Of a stretch of 64,000 nt of DNA, positions 25,556-32,170 are shown one piece after another. A program made the translations under genes and the position numbers. The notes beneath the pieces were generated by a model. It had not been told where the DNA came from. It did not search any database and was given only the letters and a program-made list of their open reading frames with translations. Origin of the DNA: Rhodocyclaceae bacterium. Lineage in GTDB: Bacteria > Pseudomonadota > Gammaproteobacteria > Burkholderiales > Rhodocyclaceae. Positions within the stretch are counted from its first letter, which is position 1, and each line of letters begins with the position of its first letter. The stretch lies in contig VBWA01000022.1 in NCBI GenBank assembly GCA_006218025.1, positions 32,107 through 96,106 on the forward strand. Direction: 5' to 3'.

Positions 25556-26962
25556 ATGACCCAGCAAGCCGTCGCCAGAAGAATCATCGAGATAAAGCCC
25601 TACGCCGATCCGGAGGCCAAGGTGTACCCGCGCTCGATCAGCGGCATCTACGCCCGCTGGCGCTGGATTTTCGTCTGGCTGACGCAGGGCATCTTCTACG
25701 GCCTGTGCTGGATACCCTGGCGCGACCGGCAAGCCATCCTGTTCGACATCGACACGCGCAAGTTCTACCTCTTCGATCTGGTGCTCTGGCCGCAGGACAC
25801 GATCTACCTCGCGCTGCTGATGATCATCGGCGCGCTGGCCCTGTTCCTGTTCACCGCCGTCGCCGGGCGCCTGTGGTGCGGCTATGCCTGCCCGCAAACC
25901 GTCTACACCGAAATCTTCCTGTGGTTCGAGAAACTCATCGAAGGCGAGCGGCGGCAGCGCATCGCGCTCGACGCCGCGCCGTGGTCGCTGCACAAGCTGT
26001 CCGTCAAGGCCGCCAAGCACGCCACCTGGCTCGCCTTCTCGCTGTGGACCGGCTTCACCTTCGTCGGCTACTTCACGCCGATCCGCGAACTGGCCCACGA
26101 TCTGCTGACGCTGTCGCCGGGCGGCTGGTCGGCCTTCTGGGTGGTGTTCTACGGCTTCGCCACCTATGGCAACGCCGGCTTCCTGCGCGAGCAGATGTGC
26201 CGGCAGATCTGCCCCTACGCGCGCTTCCAGTTCGTCATGCTCGATCCCGACACGCTGATCATCGCCTACGACGCCGCGCGTGGCGACGCGCGCGGCCCGC
26301 GCGCCAAAGGCGTCGACCCGCGCACGGAGAACCTCGGCGACTGCGTCGACTGCAGCATCTGCGTCCAGGTCTGCCCGACCGGCATTGACATCCGCAACGG
26401 CCTGCAGAACGAATGCATCGGCTGTGCCGCCTGCATCGACGCCTGCGACCAGGTGATGGACAAGATGGACTACCCGCGCGGCCTGATCCGCTACTCCACC
26501 GAGAACGCCGTCAGCCAGCACCTCACGCCGATGGACATCGTGCGCCGCGCATTCCGGCCCCGGGTGATCATCTACGCCGCAATCCTGCTCTCGCTCGCCG
26601 CCGCCACCGCGTGGTCGCTGTCGACGCGCATTCCGCTGAAAGTGAATGTGCTGAAGGACCGCGGCACGCTGTCGCGCGAGGCGGACGACGGCTCCGTCGA
26701 AAACATCTACCGCCTGCAGATCATGAACACCGGCGACAAGACCCGGACCTTCCGCATCCGCATCGCCGGCGTCGACGGCATCCGCCTGCACGACGACAAG
26801 ATGATCACCGTGCCGGGCGGCGAGATCGGCAGCCGCACCGCCAGCGTCAGGGCGGACCAAGGCGCGGCGAAATCCGGCGCCAGCCCGATCAGCTTCAGCG
26901 TCGAGGACGTCGCCGATGCCGCCGTCGCCGTCACCGAACAATCGAAGTTCTGGATGCCTTAG
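25556..26962 (+). CDS. ccoG: cytochrome c oxidase accessory protein CcoG
   Basis: 468 aa inner-membrane polyferredoxin (FixG/RdxA). Several TM segments, the WCGYACPQTVYTE motif, two [4Fe-4S] clusters in CVDCSICVQVCPTGI and CIGCAACIDACD, and a C-terminal periplasmic Ig-like FixG domain. CcoG reduces Cu(II) to Cu(I) for cbb3 oxidase assembly. No ccoNOQP genes are in the window. It follows the reductase gene by 86 bases and may share its transcription. Confidence 0.95.
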   Translation: MTQQAVARRIIEIKPYADPEAKVYPRSISGIYARWRWIFVWLTQGIFYGLCWIPWRDRQAILFDIDTRKFYLFDLVLWPQDTIYLALLMIIGALALFLFTAVAGRLWCGYACPQTVYTEIFLWFEKLIEGERRQRIALDAAPWSLHKLSVKAAKHATWLAFSLWTGFTFVGYFTPIRELAHDLLTLSPGGWSAFWVVFYGFATYGNAGFLREQMCRQICPYARFQFVMLDPDTLIIAYDAARGDARGPRAKGVDPRTENLGDCVDCSICVQVCPTGIDIRNGLQNECIGCAACIDACDQVMDKMDYPRGLIRYSTENAVSQHLTPMDIVRRAFRPRVIIYAAILLSLAAATAWSLSTRIPLKVNVLKDRGTLSREADDGSVENIYRLQIMNTGDKTRTFRIRIAGVDGIRLHDDKMITVPGGEIGSRTASVRADQGAAKSGASPISFSVEDVADAAVAVTEQSKFWMP

Positions 26963-27003
26963 CGGGATTTGACGCAAACCGAAATTCCTGTTCCGATAGA
27001 TCC

Positions 27004-27234
27004 ATGGCGAAGAAATTTCCCTTGCACCCGAAGCATCCCGAGAGAATCTGCTGGGGCTGCGACAAATACTGCCCGGTCGATGCGCTCGAATGCGGCAACG
27101 GATCGGACCGCACGCAGCACCCGGTGGAGCTTCTCGGGGAGGACTGGCTCGAATATGGCGACTGGGATATAGACACCGCAACGGAACCGCCCCGCACTAC
27201 CGGCGGTTGCGATAAGGGGCCGGCTTCGGATTAG
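27004..27234 (+). CDS. DUF3079 protein
   Basis: 76 aa. Family signature AKKFPLHPKHPERICWGCDKYCPVDALECGNGSDRTQHPVEL...EDW with five cysteines; a metal-binding site formed by CWGCDKYC is likely. It is a small soluble protein common in betaproteobacteria, function unknown. Confidence 0.88.
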   Translation: MAKKFPLHPKHPERICWGCDKYCPVDALECGNGSDRTQHPVELLGEDWLEYGDWDIDTATEPPRTTGGCDKGPASD

Positions 27235-27256
27235 TTTTCGCAGGATGCCCACCGCC

Positions 27257-27284
27257 AAAAGTCGGCGCTGGTGGGACGGCGATC
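27257..27284 (+). repeat. dispersed repeat copy, left of the low-GC membrane gene
   Basis: AAAAGTCGGCGCTGGTG followed by GGACGGCGATC. Same orientation as the copy at 28087, which lies on the other side of the low-GC gene. Confidence 0.85.
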
Positions 27285-27320
27285 AAAGCAAAATCGAGCC
27301 TAATCCCTTATTGCTTTGGG

Positions 27321-27899
27321 CTAGGCGGACTTATGTAGATCGTTTATGAACATACCCAGCAACTGCCCAGGTGCGATGCCATGATTTTTGTGGCCCAAGT
27401 CTCGGCGGATCGCTAAGAAAAGGTCTTCGACTGAAAGTGCGAGAGGGAGGTAATTCTCTTGTTTAGCAAGGCTGGCAGCACGAAATTTGTGAAATGCTTT
27501 TATGACGTCGTCGGACGCCCAAATAATGGCGTTTTGCGTAAGGCGAGAATAAGTGTCGACGATTTCTTTGTCTGATAGTGGCTCCGCGCCTTCTTTCTGT
27601 GCGTAGATGACGCGGAAAAGAAACGTTATGAGATCTTCGTAAACAGGAACCTTTTTTTCTCGGTGCTCCTTTCGAATATTGAGCTTCTGTTCGAGATGCT
27701 TGGAATACAAGACCGACACGACAGACACTAGGACAGTAGTAACCGCGGCCAGCATGCCGGCGGCCACTGTTGGATTTAGTTGGGTGAATGCTTCCCAGAA
27801 AGTTCGAGTGAGCACAATGAGTCCCCATGCAAGACCACCAACTAACGTGAACCCGATGGCGATGGCGAAAAAGCGTTTGAGTTGTTCGGATGTAAGCAC
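27321..27899 (-). CDS. two-helix membrane protein of unknown function
   Basis: 192 aa with a GTG start after AGGAG. Two N-terminal hydrophobic segments (FAIAIGFTLVGGLAWGLIVL and VAAGMLAAVTTVLVSVVSVL) precede a cytoplasmic, charged helical region (EQKLNIRKEHREKKVPVYEDLITFLFRVIY). Codon use is clearly AT-richer than in its neighbours, suggesting recent transfer. It is flanked on both sides by direct copies of the dispersed repeat. Similar short proteins occur sporadically in many genomes without assigned function. Confidence 0.75.
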   Translation of the reverse strand: MLTSEQLKRFFAIAIGFTLVGGLAWGLIVLTRTFWEAFTQLNPTVAAGMLAAVTTVLVSVVSVLYSKHLEQKLNIRKEHREKKVPVYEDLITFLFRVIYAQKEGAEPLSDKEIVDTYSRLTQNAIIWASDDVIKAFHKFRAASLAKQENYLPLALSVEDLFLAIRRDLGHKNHGIAPGQLLGMFINDLHKSA

Positions 27900-28086
27900 G
27901 GGAACTCCTAGGCCAAACTTAAAGCGAACCGACGCTGGCTGGCTATATTGCGCAGCGTCCCGCGACTGAAGGGATCGAGGTTGAGCACCATATTAGGGAA
28001 AATAAAAGGAGCATCAGCTGGCCTCACGTTGATGTATACCAAACCGATGTCTCCCTATTAGGGGTCGGAGTCGTTTGAGTTTGCCA

Positions 28087-28113
28087 GAAGTCGGCGCTGG
28101 CGGGACAGCGATT
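28087..28113 (+). repeat. dispersed repeat copy, right of the low-GC membrane gene
   Basis: AGAAGTCGGCGCTGGCG followed by GGACAGCGATTC; abuts the 3' end of the lapA-like gene. Confidence 0.85.
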
Positions 28114-28124
28114 CGGCTGCGCCT

Positions 28125-28523
28125 TTAGGACGAACCCTTCTCCGTGTCCGTCCCAGTGATCAGGGTCTTCAATCCGACGTAAGGCTTTTCCGCAACCGGC
28201 GTTGCGCCCGCAGGCGCCGGGGACAGGAGCGCAACTTCGCCTTCGAGTTCGCGATTGCGTTGCTGCTGCGCGGCCAATTGCCGCTCGAGATCGGCTACCT
28301 GTTTGCGCAGCCGGCCCATCGTCCATTGGCCGCGGATCACCGCAGGCGAAGACAGCAGGCCCGCAATCAGCGCGCCCAGGCCCAGGGACACCAGCAACAC
28401 CAGCGCCAGCGAGCCCTCGAAACTCCAGAGCGCGATCGCCACCACCACGGGCAGGTTGTTCTGCAGGGCGAAGACGACGGCTGCGATGGCGACGATGATG
28501 CCGAGAATCAGGATGAGCTGCAC
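28125..28523 (-). CDS. LapA-domain (DUF1049) membrane protein
   Basis: 132 aa, GTG start after AAAGGG. Two TM segments (LILILGIIVAIAAVVFALQNN and the region ALVLLVSLGLGALIAGLL) in the typical LapA pattern with QNN between, followed by a coiled coil (MGRLRKQVADLERQLAAQQQRNRELEGEV). LapA-family proteins are linked to LPS assembly in enterobacteria. No lapB partner lies nearby. Confidence 0.85.
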   Translation of the reverse strand: MQLILILGIIVAIAAVVFALQNNLPVVVAIALWSFEGSLALVLLVSLGLGALIAGLLSSPAVIRGQWTMGRLRKQVADLERQLAAQQQRNRELEGEVALLSPAPAGATPVAEKPYVGLKTLITGTDTEKGSS

Positions 28524-28585
28524 GTTCGCCCTTTCGATTTGATTGGTGAAATCGCGGCTGACAGGAATCAGCTTCGATTCAGTCT

Positions 28586-28630
28586 AGCGCCGATCGGTCG
28601 CAGAAGTCGGCGCTGGCGGTACGGCGATTC
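28586..28630 (+). repeat. dispersed repeat copy with 5' partner arm (hairpin form)
   Basis: AGCGCCGA (28586-28593) and TCGGCGCT (28607-28614) pair exactly; the second arm is the core of the dispersed repeat. The upstream 26 bases resemble those before the copy at 29792 (about 23 of 26). Confidence 0.8.
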
Positions 28631-28658
28631 GGGACGCCGTCCGGCCACATCGCAAAGC

Positions 28659-28982
28659 TCAAGCCGCGGTCAATTCGGCGTCGCGGCGCTTGCGTGCCAC
28701 CTTCGGCTTCTTGATGGTGACATGGGGCTCCAGACCGGCGACGGTGGCCATGTCGATCAAGGCTTCCAGCGAGAACAGGCTGATCTTGCCGCGCATGAGG
28801 TCGGACATGCGCGGCTGCGTGATGCCGAAGAGGCGGGCGGCGTCGGCCTGAGTCTTGCCGCTGGCCTTGACCCAACTCTGCATCGCCATCATCAGTTCCG
28901 CGCGTGCACGCATGCTGACGGCCTGCTGCGGCGTGTCTTCGATCGCGTCCCATACGCTGGCGAATCGTTGTGGCTTGCTCAT
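28659..28982 (-). CDS. XRE-family regulator, orphan HigA-like antitoxin
   Basis: 107 aa with a helix-turn-helix (GKTQADAARLFGITQPRMSDLMRGKISLFSLEALIDMA) of the HigA2/ MqsA-like type found as antitoxin partner of Gp49/HigB toxins. AGGAAA precedes the start. No toxin-size frame is found upstream or downstream, so it is an orphan or a remnant of a pair. Confidence 0.85.
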   Translation of the reverse strand: MSKPQRFASVWDAIEDTPQQAVSMRARAELMMAMQSWVKASGKTQADAARLFGITQPRMSDLMRGKISLFSLEALIDMATVAGLEPHVTIKKPKVARKRRDAELTAA

Positions 28983-29084
28983 GGCTGTTTCCTCATCAAT
29001 TCCTTGAAACGGCTGCGGGCCAATCGTGTTCGGTGACCATGGGCGGAATATATAAGAACTGATAACTATTGCGCAAGGGGCGGA

Positions 29085-29110
29085 AAGAAAAAACCCGGCC
29101 GAAACCGGGG
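29085..29110 (-). terminator. rho-independent terminator
   Basis: On the minus strand CCCGG-TTTCGG-CCGGG is followed by a run of T; it ends transcription from the heme-binding protein gene at 29205. Confidence 0.75.
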
Positions 29111-29204
29111 ATTCTGAGGGCGTCAATGCCCGCACGAAGCTTGCTAACGGGCGCGCGGCTCGCGCGGTGCTGCTCACGCCAGCCGCAGCCGTGCGAACGC
29201 GCTC

Positions 29205-29708
29205 CTACTCGAGTTCGAGCGAAGCCTGAATCGCCTTGATGCCGGCGTTGCCGCAAATGTCGTCGAGATGTCCGCCGGGTGCGCCGGATACGCCGACGGC
29301 ACCAAGCAGAATGCCGCGTGCGCTGATTGTCAAACCGCCACCGAGCGCCACTACACCCGGAATATCACGAATGCCGGCCGAGGGCTTGCCCGCGGCGCTC
29401 ATGTCCACCAGGTTGGTCGTGTTGTTGCGAAAACTCACGGCGGTCCAGGCCTTGCCGATCGCAGTCTTCGGCGTATGCGGGCCGGCGAGGTTGTCGCGCA
29501 GCAGCGCCAGCGGGATGCCGCTGCGGTCGACAACGGCAACGGCGACCACGTAGCCTCCCTTCTGGCATTCGCTCAGCGCCGCCTGCGCGACCTTGCTCGC
29601 CGCAGCCGTGCTCAGGCTAGTCGCCTGCGCGGTGAATTGTTCGGCGGCCAGCGCGCTGCCCGCCAGAAGAAATGATGTCAGTGCAATGGCGATTCTTGTG
29701 CGAGTCAT
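29205..29708 (-). CDS. GlcG/HbpS-type heme-binding protein, secreted
   Basis: 167 aa. Signal peptide MTRTRIAIALTSFLLAGSALA, then the GlcG/HbpS fold (AVAVVDRSGIPLALLRDNLAGPHT, KAWTAVSFRNNTTNL, GGGLTISARGILLGAVGVSGAPGGHLDDICGNAGI). Related proteins bind heme or glycolate-pathway intermediates; the exact ligand is unknown. Exported to the periplasm. A terminator lies about 95 bases downstream. Confidence 0.85.
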   Translation of the reverse strand: MTRTRIAIALTSFLLAGSALAAEQFTAQATSLSTAAASKVAQAALSECQKGGYVVAVAVVDRSGIPLALLRDNLAGPHTPKTAIGKAWTAVSFRNNTTNLVDMSAAGKPSAGIRDIPGVVALGGGLTISARGILLGAVGVSGAPGGHLDDICGNAGIKAIQASLELE

Positions 29709-29775
29709 GATGTCTTCTCCTTGGCTTCGGTTGGTGGTGCTGATCTTCTGGCAGCGGTCGGCTTCGGATCAGTTT

Positions 29776-29815
29776 AGCGCCGATCGGCTCTGAAAGTCGG
29801 CGCTTGCCGGCCCGC
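29776..29815 (+). repeat. dispersed repeat copy with 5' partner arm (degenerate 3' end)
   Basis: AGCGCCGA (29776-29783) and TCGGCGCT (29797-29804) pair exactly, as at 28586. The 3' half has decayed. It lies between relE and the heme-binding protein gene. Confidence 0.65.
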
Positions 29816-29875
29816 GAAGCGGAATCCCCGGCAGACAGAGTCCGGTACGGCGACCACCAATGCCATCCAGCTTGG

Positions 29876-30157
29876 CTATCGCAGGGAAGCGACCTTGTAT
29901 ACCGCGTTGCGGTCGCGCCGGCCAATCGCCACAACGACGACGACGACTTCCTTGTCGCGGACTTCATAGACCAGTCTATAGCCGGCGCTTCGGAGCTTTA
30001 TCTTGTAGCGGTCGGCGTGGCCACTGAGTTTCGCCGAGGGTACGCGGGGATTCTCCAGGCGCTCCTGCAATTTGGACTTGAACTGCTCACGAATCGTCCG
30101 GTCGAGCTTGCCCCATTCCTTCAGGGCTTCTTCCAGAAACGCGAGCTCAAAGCTCAT
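29876..30157 (-). CDS. RelE-family toxin
   Basis: 93 aa RelE with FELAFLEEALKEWGKLDRTIREQFKSKL, then the catalytic basic core LSGHADRYKIKLRSAGYRLVYEV and YKVASLR at the C-terminus. Such toxins cut mRNA at the ribosome. The start overlaps the antitoxin gene by 11 bases, so it is translated second in the pair. Confidence 0.92.
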   Translation of the reverse strand: MSFELAFLEEALKEWGKLDRTIREQFKSKLQERLENPRVPSAKLSGHADRYKIKLRSAGYRLVYEVRDKEVVVVVVAIGRRDRNAVYKVASLR

Positions 30158-30395
30158 CGAGTTTGACTTTGATCGCCGGCTGACCTGAACGTGCGTCGGC
30201 GATTGCATTCAGCTCAAGGTCTTCGAGCTTGTCCAGCAACGCCTCATAAGTCCTGGCCGGCACGCAATAGAAGGCGGGTTCGTTCCGGTTGAGGATCGCC
30301 ACCGCGAAACCCTCACCCGCCGCCACTGTGCGCATCGGATTCTTTTTGAGCTCGGATACGCTGGCCGTCGTTTCTGCAAGAACCTGGTTTGTCAT
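30147..30395 (-). CDS. Phd/YefM-family antitoxin
   Basis: 82 aa. N-terminal Phd/YefM DNA-binding part (ETTASVSELKKNPMRTVAAGEGFAVAILNRNEPAFYCVPA) and a C-terminal toxin-binding tail. The ATG at 30395 is preceded by GGAG. It autoregulates and neutralises the RelE toxin downstream. Confidence 0.92.
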   Translation of the reverse strand: MTNQVLAETTASVSELKKNPMRTVAAGEGFAVAILNRNEPAFYCVPARTYEALLDKLEDLELNAIADARSGQPAIKVKLDEL

Positions 30396-30499
30396 GATCA
30401 CTCCACAGCACTTTTAACAGTGCTCATTATGGCACGCACAACTGGTCTCCATCAAGTCCAGATGATCGGATTGACCGAAGAGCGCACTCGGCGCGCTGC

Positions 30500-31249
30500 C
30501 TACACCGCCAGGGTCAGTCCACCATCGACCACGAAGATGTGCCCCGTGGCATAGCGGGTGCGCAGCAGCCCGAGCGCGGCCTCGACGCAGTCGTCGGGCG
30601 TGGCGGAGCGCTTCAGCGGCGCTCGGGCCTTGACGCCTTCGTGCTGCGCCTGCCAGTCCTTGGTCCAGGGCGTTTCGACCAGACCGGGGGCGACGGCATT
30701 GACGCGCACCGGCGCGCAGGACTTGGCCAGCAGGCGCGTCATCTGGTTCAGCGCGGCCTTCGCCATCGAATAGGCGATCGAGCTGCCCACCGGGCGCACG
30801 CCGGCGATCGAGGTGATGTTGATGACATTGCCGTCCTCGCTCCGCATCAAGTGCGGCATGGCCGCCTTGGTCAGCATCCAGGTGCCGGTGACGTTGATGT
30901 CGAAGGTCCTGGCGAAGATCTCGTCGGTCAGCGCCGCCAGGTCGTTGTGCGGCACGACCGTGGTCCAGCCGGCATTGTTCACCAGGATGTCGAGCTTGCC
31001 GAAGCGTTCGATGGTCGCCGCCAGCAGCCGCTCGCCCGCTGCCTTGTCGCTGATATCGGCCTGCACGTAAAGGGCATTGGCGCCGAGTTCCGCGGCGATG
31101 CGCCGGCCGGCTTCCACCGAGCTCGCCGAGTTGATCACCACCGATGCGCCGAGCGACGACAGCCGCCGCGCGATGGCCTCGCCGATGCCGCTGCTCGACC
31201 CCGTGACGAGGGCCACTCTGTTGGAAAACTCGCCTGAAAATTCGCTCAT
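30500..31249 (-). CDS. short-chain dehydrogenase/reductase
   Basis: 249 aa classical SDR. NAD(P)-binding TGSSSGIGEAIARR, NNAGW, catalytic Ser in NITSIAG, YSMAK with Tyr-Lys, and C-terminal ATGHIFVVDGGLTL. The acidic/basic residue after the second strand is not clear enough to assign NAD or NADP. The substrate is unknown and no pathway neighbours help. AGGAAG precedes the start. Confidence 0.9.
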   Translation of the reverse strand: MSEFSGEFSNRVALVTGSSSGIGEAIARRLSSLGASVVINSASSVEAGRRIAAELGANALYVQADISDKAAGERLLAATIERFGKLDILVNNAGWTTVVPHNDLAALTDEIFARTFDINVTGTWMLTKAAMPHLMRSEDGNVINITSIAGVRPVGSSIAYSMAKAALNQMTRLLAKSCAPVRVNAVAPGLVETPWTKDWQAQHEGVKARAPLKRSATPDDCVEAALGLLRTRYATGHIFVVDGGLTLAV

Positions 31250-31332
31250 CGTTTCTTCCTGGTTGGTTTCGGGACCCGCCCCTGCCGCGAAGTATCTGGC
31301 CTTCGGCCTGCGGCGGCAAGCGCGCAATTGCG

Positions 31333-31357
31333 ACGCCGTCCCGCCAGCGCCGACTTT
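31333..31357 (-). repeat. dispersed repeat copy upstream of the SDR gene
   Basis: Reverse-orientation copy (CGCCGTCCCGCCAGCGCCGACTTT on the plus strand) in the region between the SDR and fitA-type genes. Confidence 0.85.
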
Positions 31358-31453
31358 GCCGGCCACGAATCAATGCGCGCCGGCCAGATGCTTTGCATGC
31401 CTGGGACGCCGCTTCGCGGGCAGGCAACTTGCCACATCCAGGCACTGTGCCTA

Positions 31454-31467
31454 CAATGCATGCATTG
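31454..31467. promoter_or_regulatory. 14-bp perfect palindrome, probable FitA-type operator
   Basis: CAATGCATGCATTG lies 20 bases upstream of the antitoxin ATG and before its TGGAGG ribosome site; FitAB-type complexes bind such palindromes to repress their own operon. Confidence 0.6.
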
Positions 31468-31487
31468 CAATCACTGGAGGCAATCAC

Positions 31488-31730
31488 ATGGCCAATCTGA
31501 CCATCCGCAACGTCGACGACGAAATCAAGAGCTTGCTGCGCCAGCAAGCCGCCCGCCACGGCTGTTCGATGGAGCAGGAAGCGCGCGACATCCTGCGCCG
31601 GGCCGTGTCGGTGCAGCCCGCCGGAACCGGTTTCGCCGAGAGGATTCACCAGCGCTTCAAGGGATTGAACGCCGAGGACTTGCCTATCCCGAAGCGCCGA
31701 GCGGCGCGCCTGCCGGTGATGCCGGAATGA
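31488..31730 (+). CDS. FitA-like ribbon-helix-helix antitoxin
   Basis: 80 aa. RHH core MANLTIRNVDDEIKSLLRQQAARHGCSMEQEARDILRRAV, then a toxin-inhibiting tail. TGGAGG precedes the ATG. Its stop overlaps the PIN toxin start (ATGA). It forms a VapBC/FitAB-type pair with the next gene. Confidence 0.9.
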   Translation: MANLTIRNVDDEIKSLLRQQAARHGCSMEQEARDILRRAVSVQPAGTGFAERIHQRFKGLNAEDLPIPKRRAARLPVMPE

Positions 31731-32158
31731 GCTTGAACGGCATCCTGCTGGATACCAACGTTCTCTCGGAACTGATGCGGCCGAAGCCGGCCCCTGAAGT
31801 CCTGGATTGGTTTGAACAACAGCAGGGCGCGGCGTTTTTCATCAGCGCAATTACCCGTGCCGAAATTCTGCTGGGCATCGCGCTGCTGCCCGCCGGCAAG
31901 CGCCGCGACGGCCTGGCGGCAACTGCGGAGCAGATGTTCACCGAAGATTTTGCCGGATGCAGCCTGCCGTTCGACGATGGCAGCGCCGCCGAATACGCCT
32001 TGCTCGTCGCCTCGCGTATCCGTCAGGGGCAGGCAATCTCGACCGAAGATGCGCAGATTGCTGCCATCGCCCTGACCCACGCCCTGCCGCTGGCCACCCG
32101 CAATGGCAAGGACTTCAAGGGGATAGAAGGGCTCACCGTGGTGAGCCCCTGGGTATAG
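31727..32158 (+). CDS. FitB/VapC-like PIN-domain toxin
   Basis: 143 aa PIN RNase. Acidic residues for metal binding are present: Asp in ILLDTNVLSEL, Glu in ITRAEILLG, Asp in STEDAQIAAIA and the ATRNGKDF end motif. It cleaves specific RNAs when free of antitoxin. Translationally coupled to the FitA-like gene. Confidence 0.92.
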   Translation: MSLNGILLDTNVLSELMRPKPAPEVLDWFEQQQGAAFFISAITRAEILLGIALLPAGKRRDGLAATAEQMFTEDFAGCSLPFDDGSAAEYALLVASRIRQGQAISTEDAQIAAIALTHALPLATRNGKDFKGIEGLTVVSPWV

Positions 32159-32170
32159 CCGGGAAGCGCT

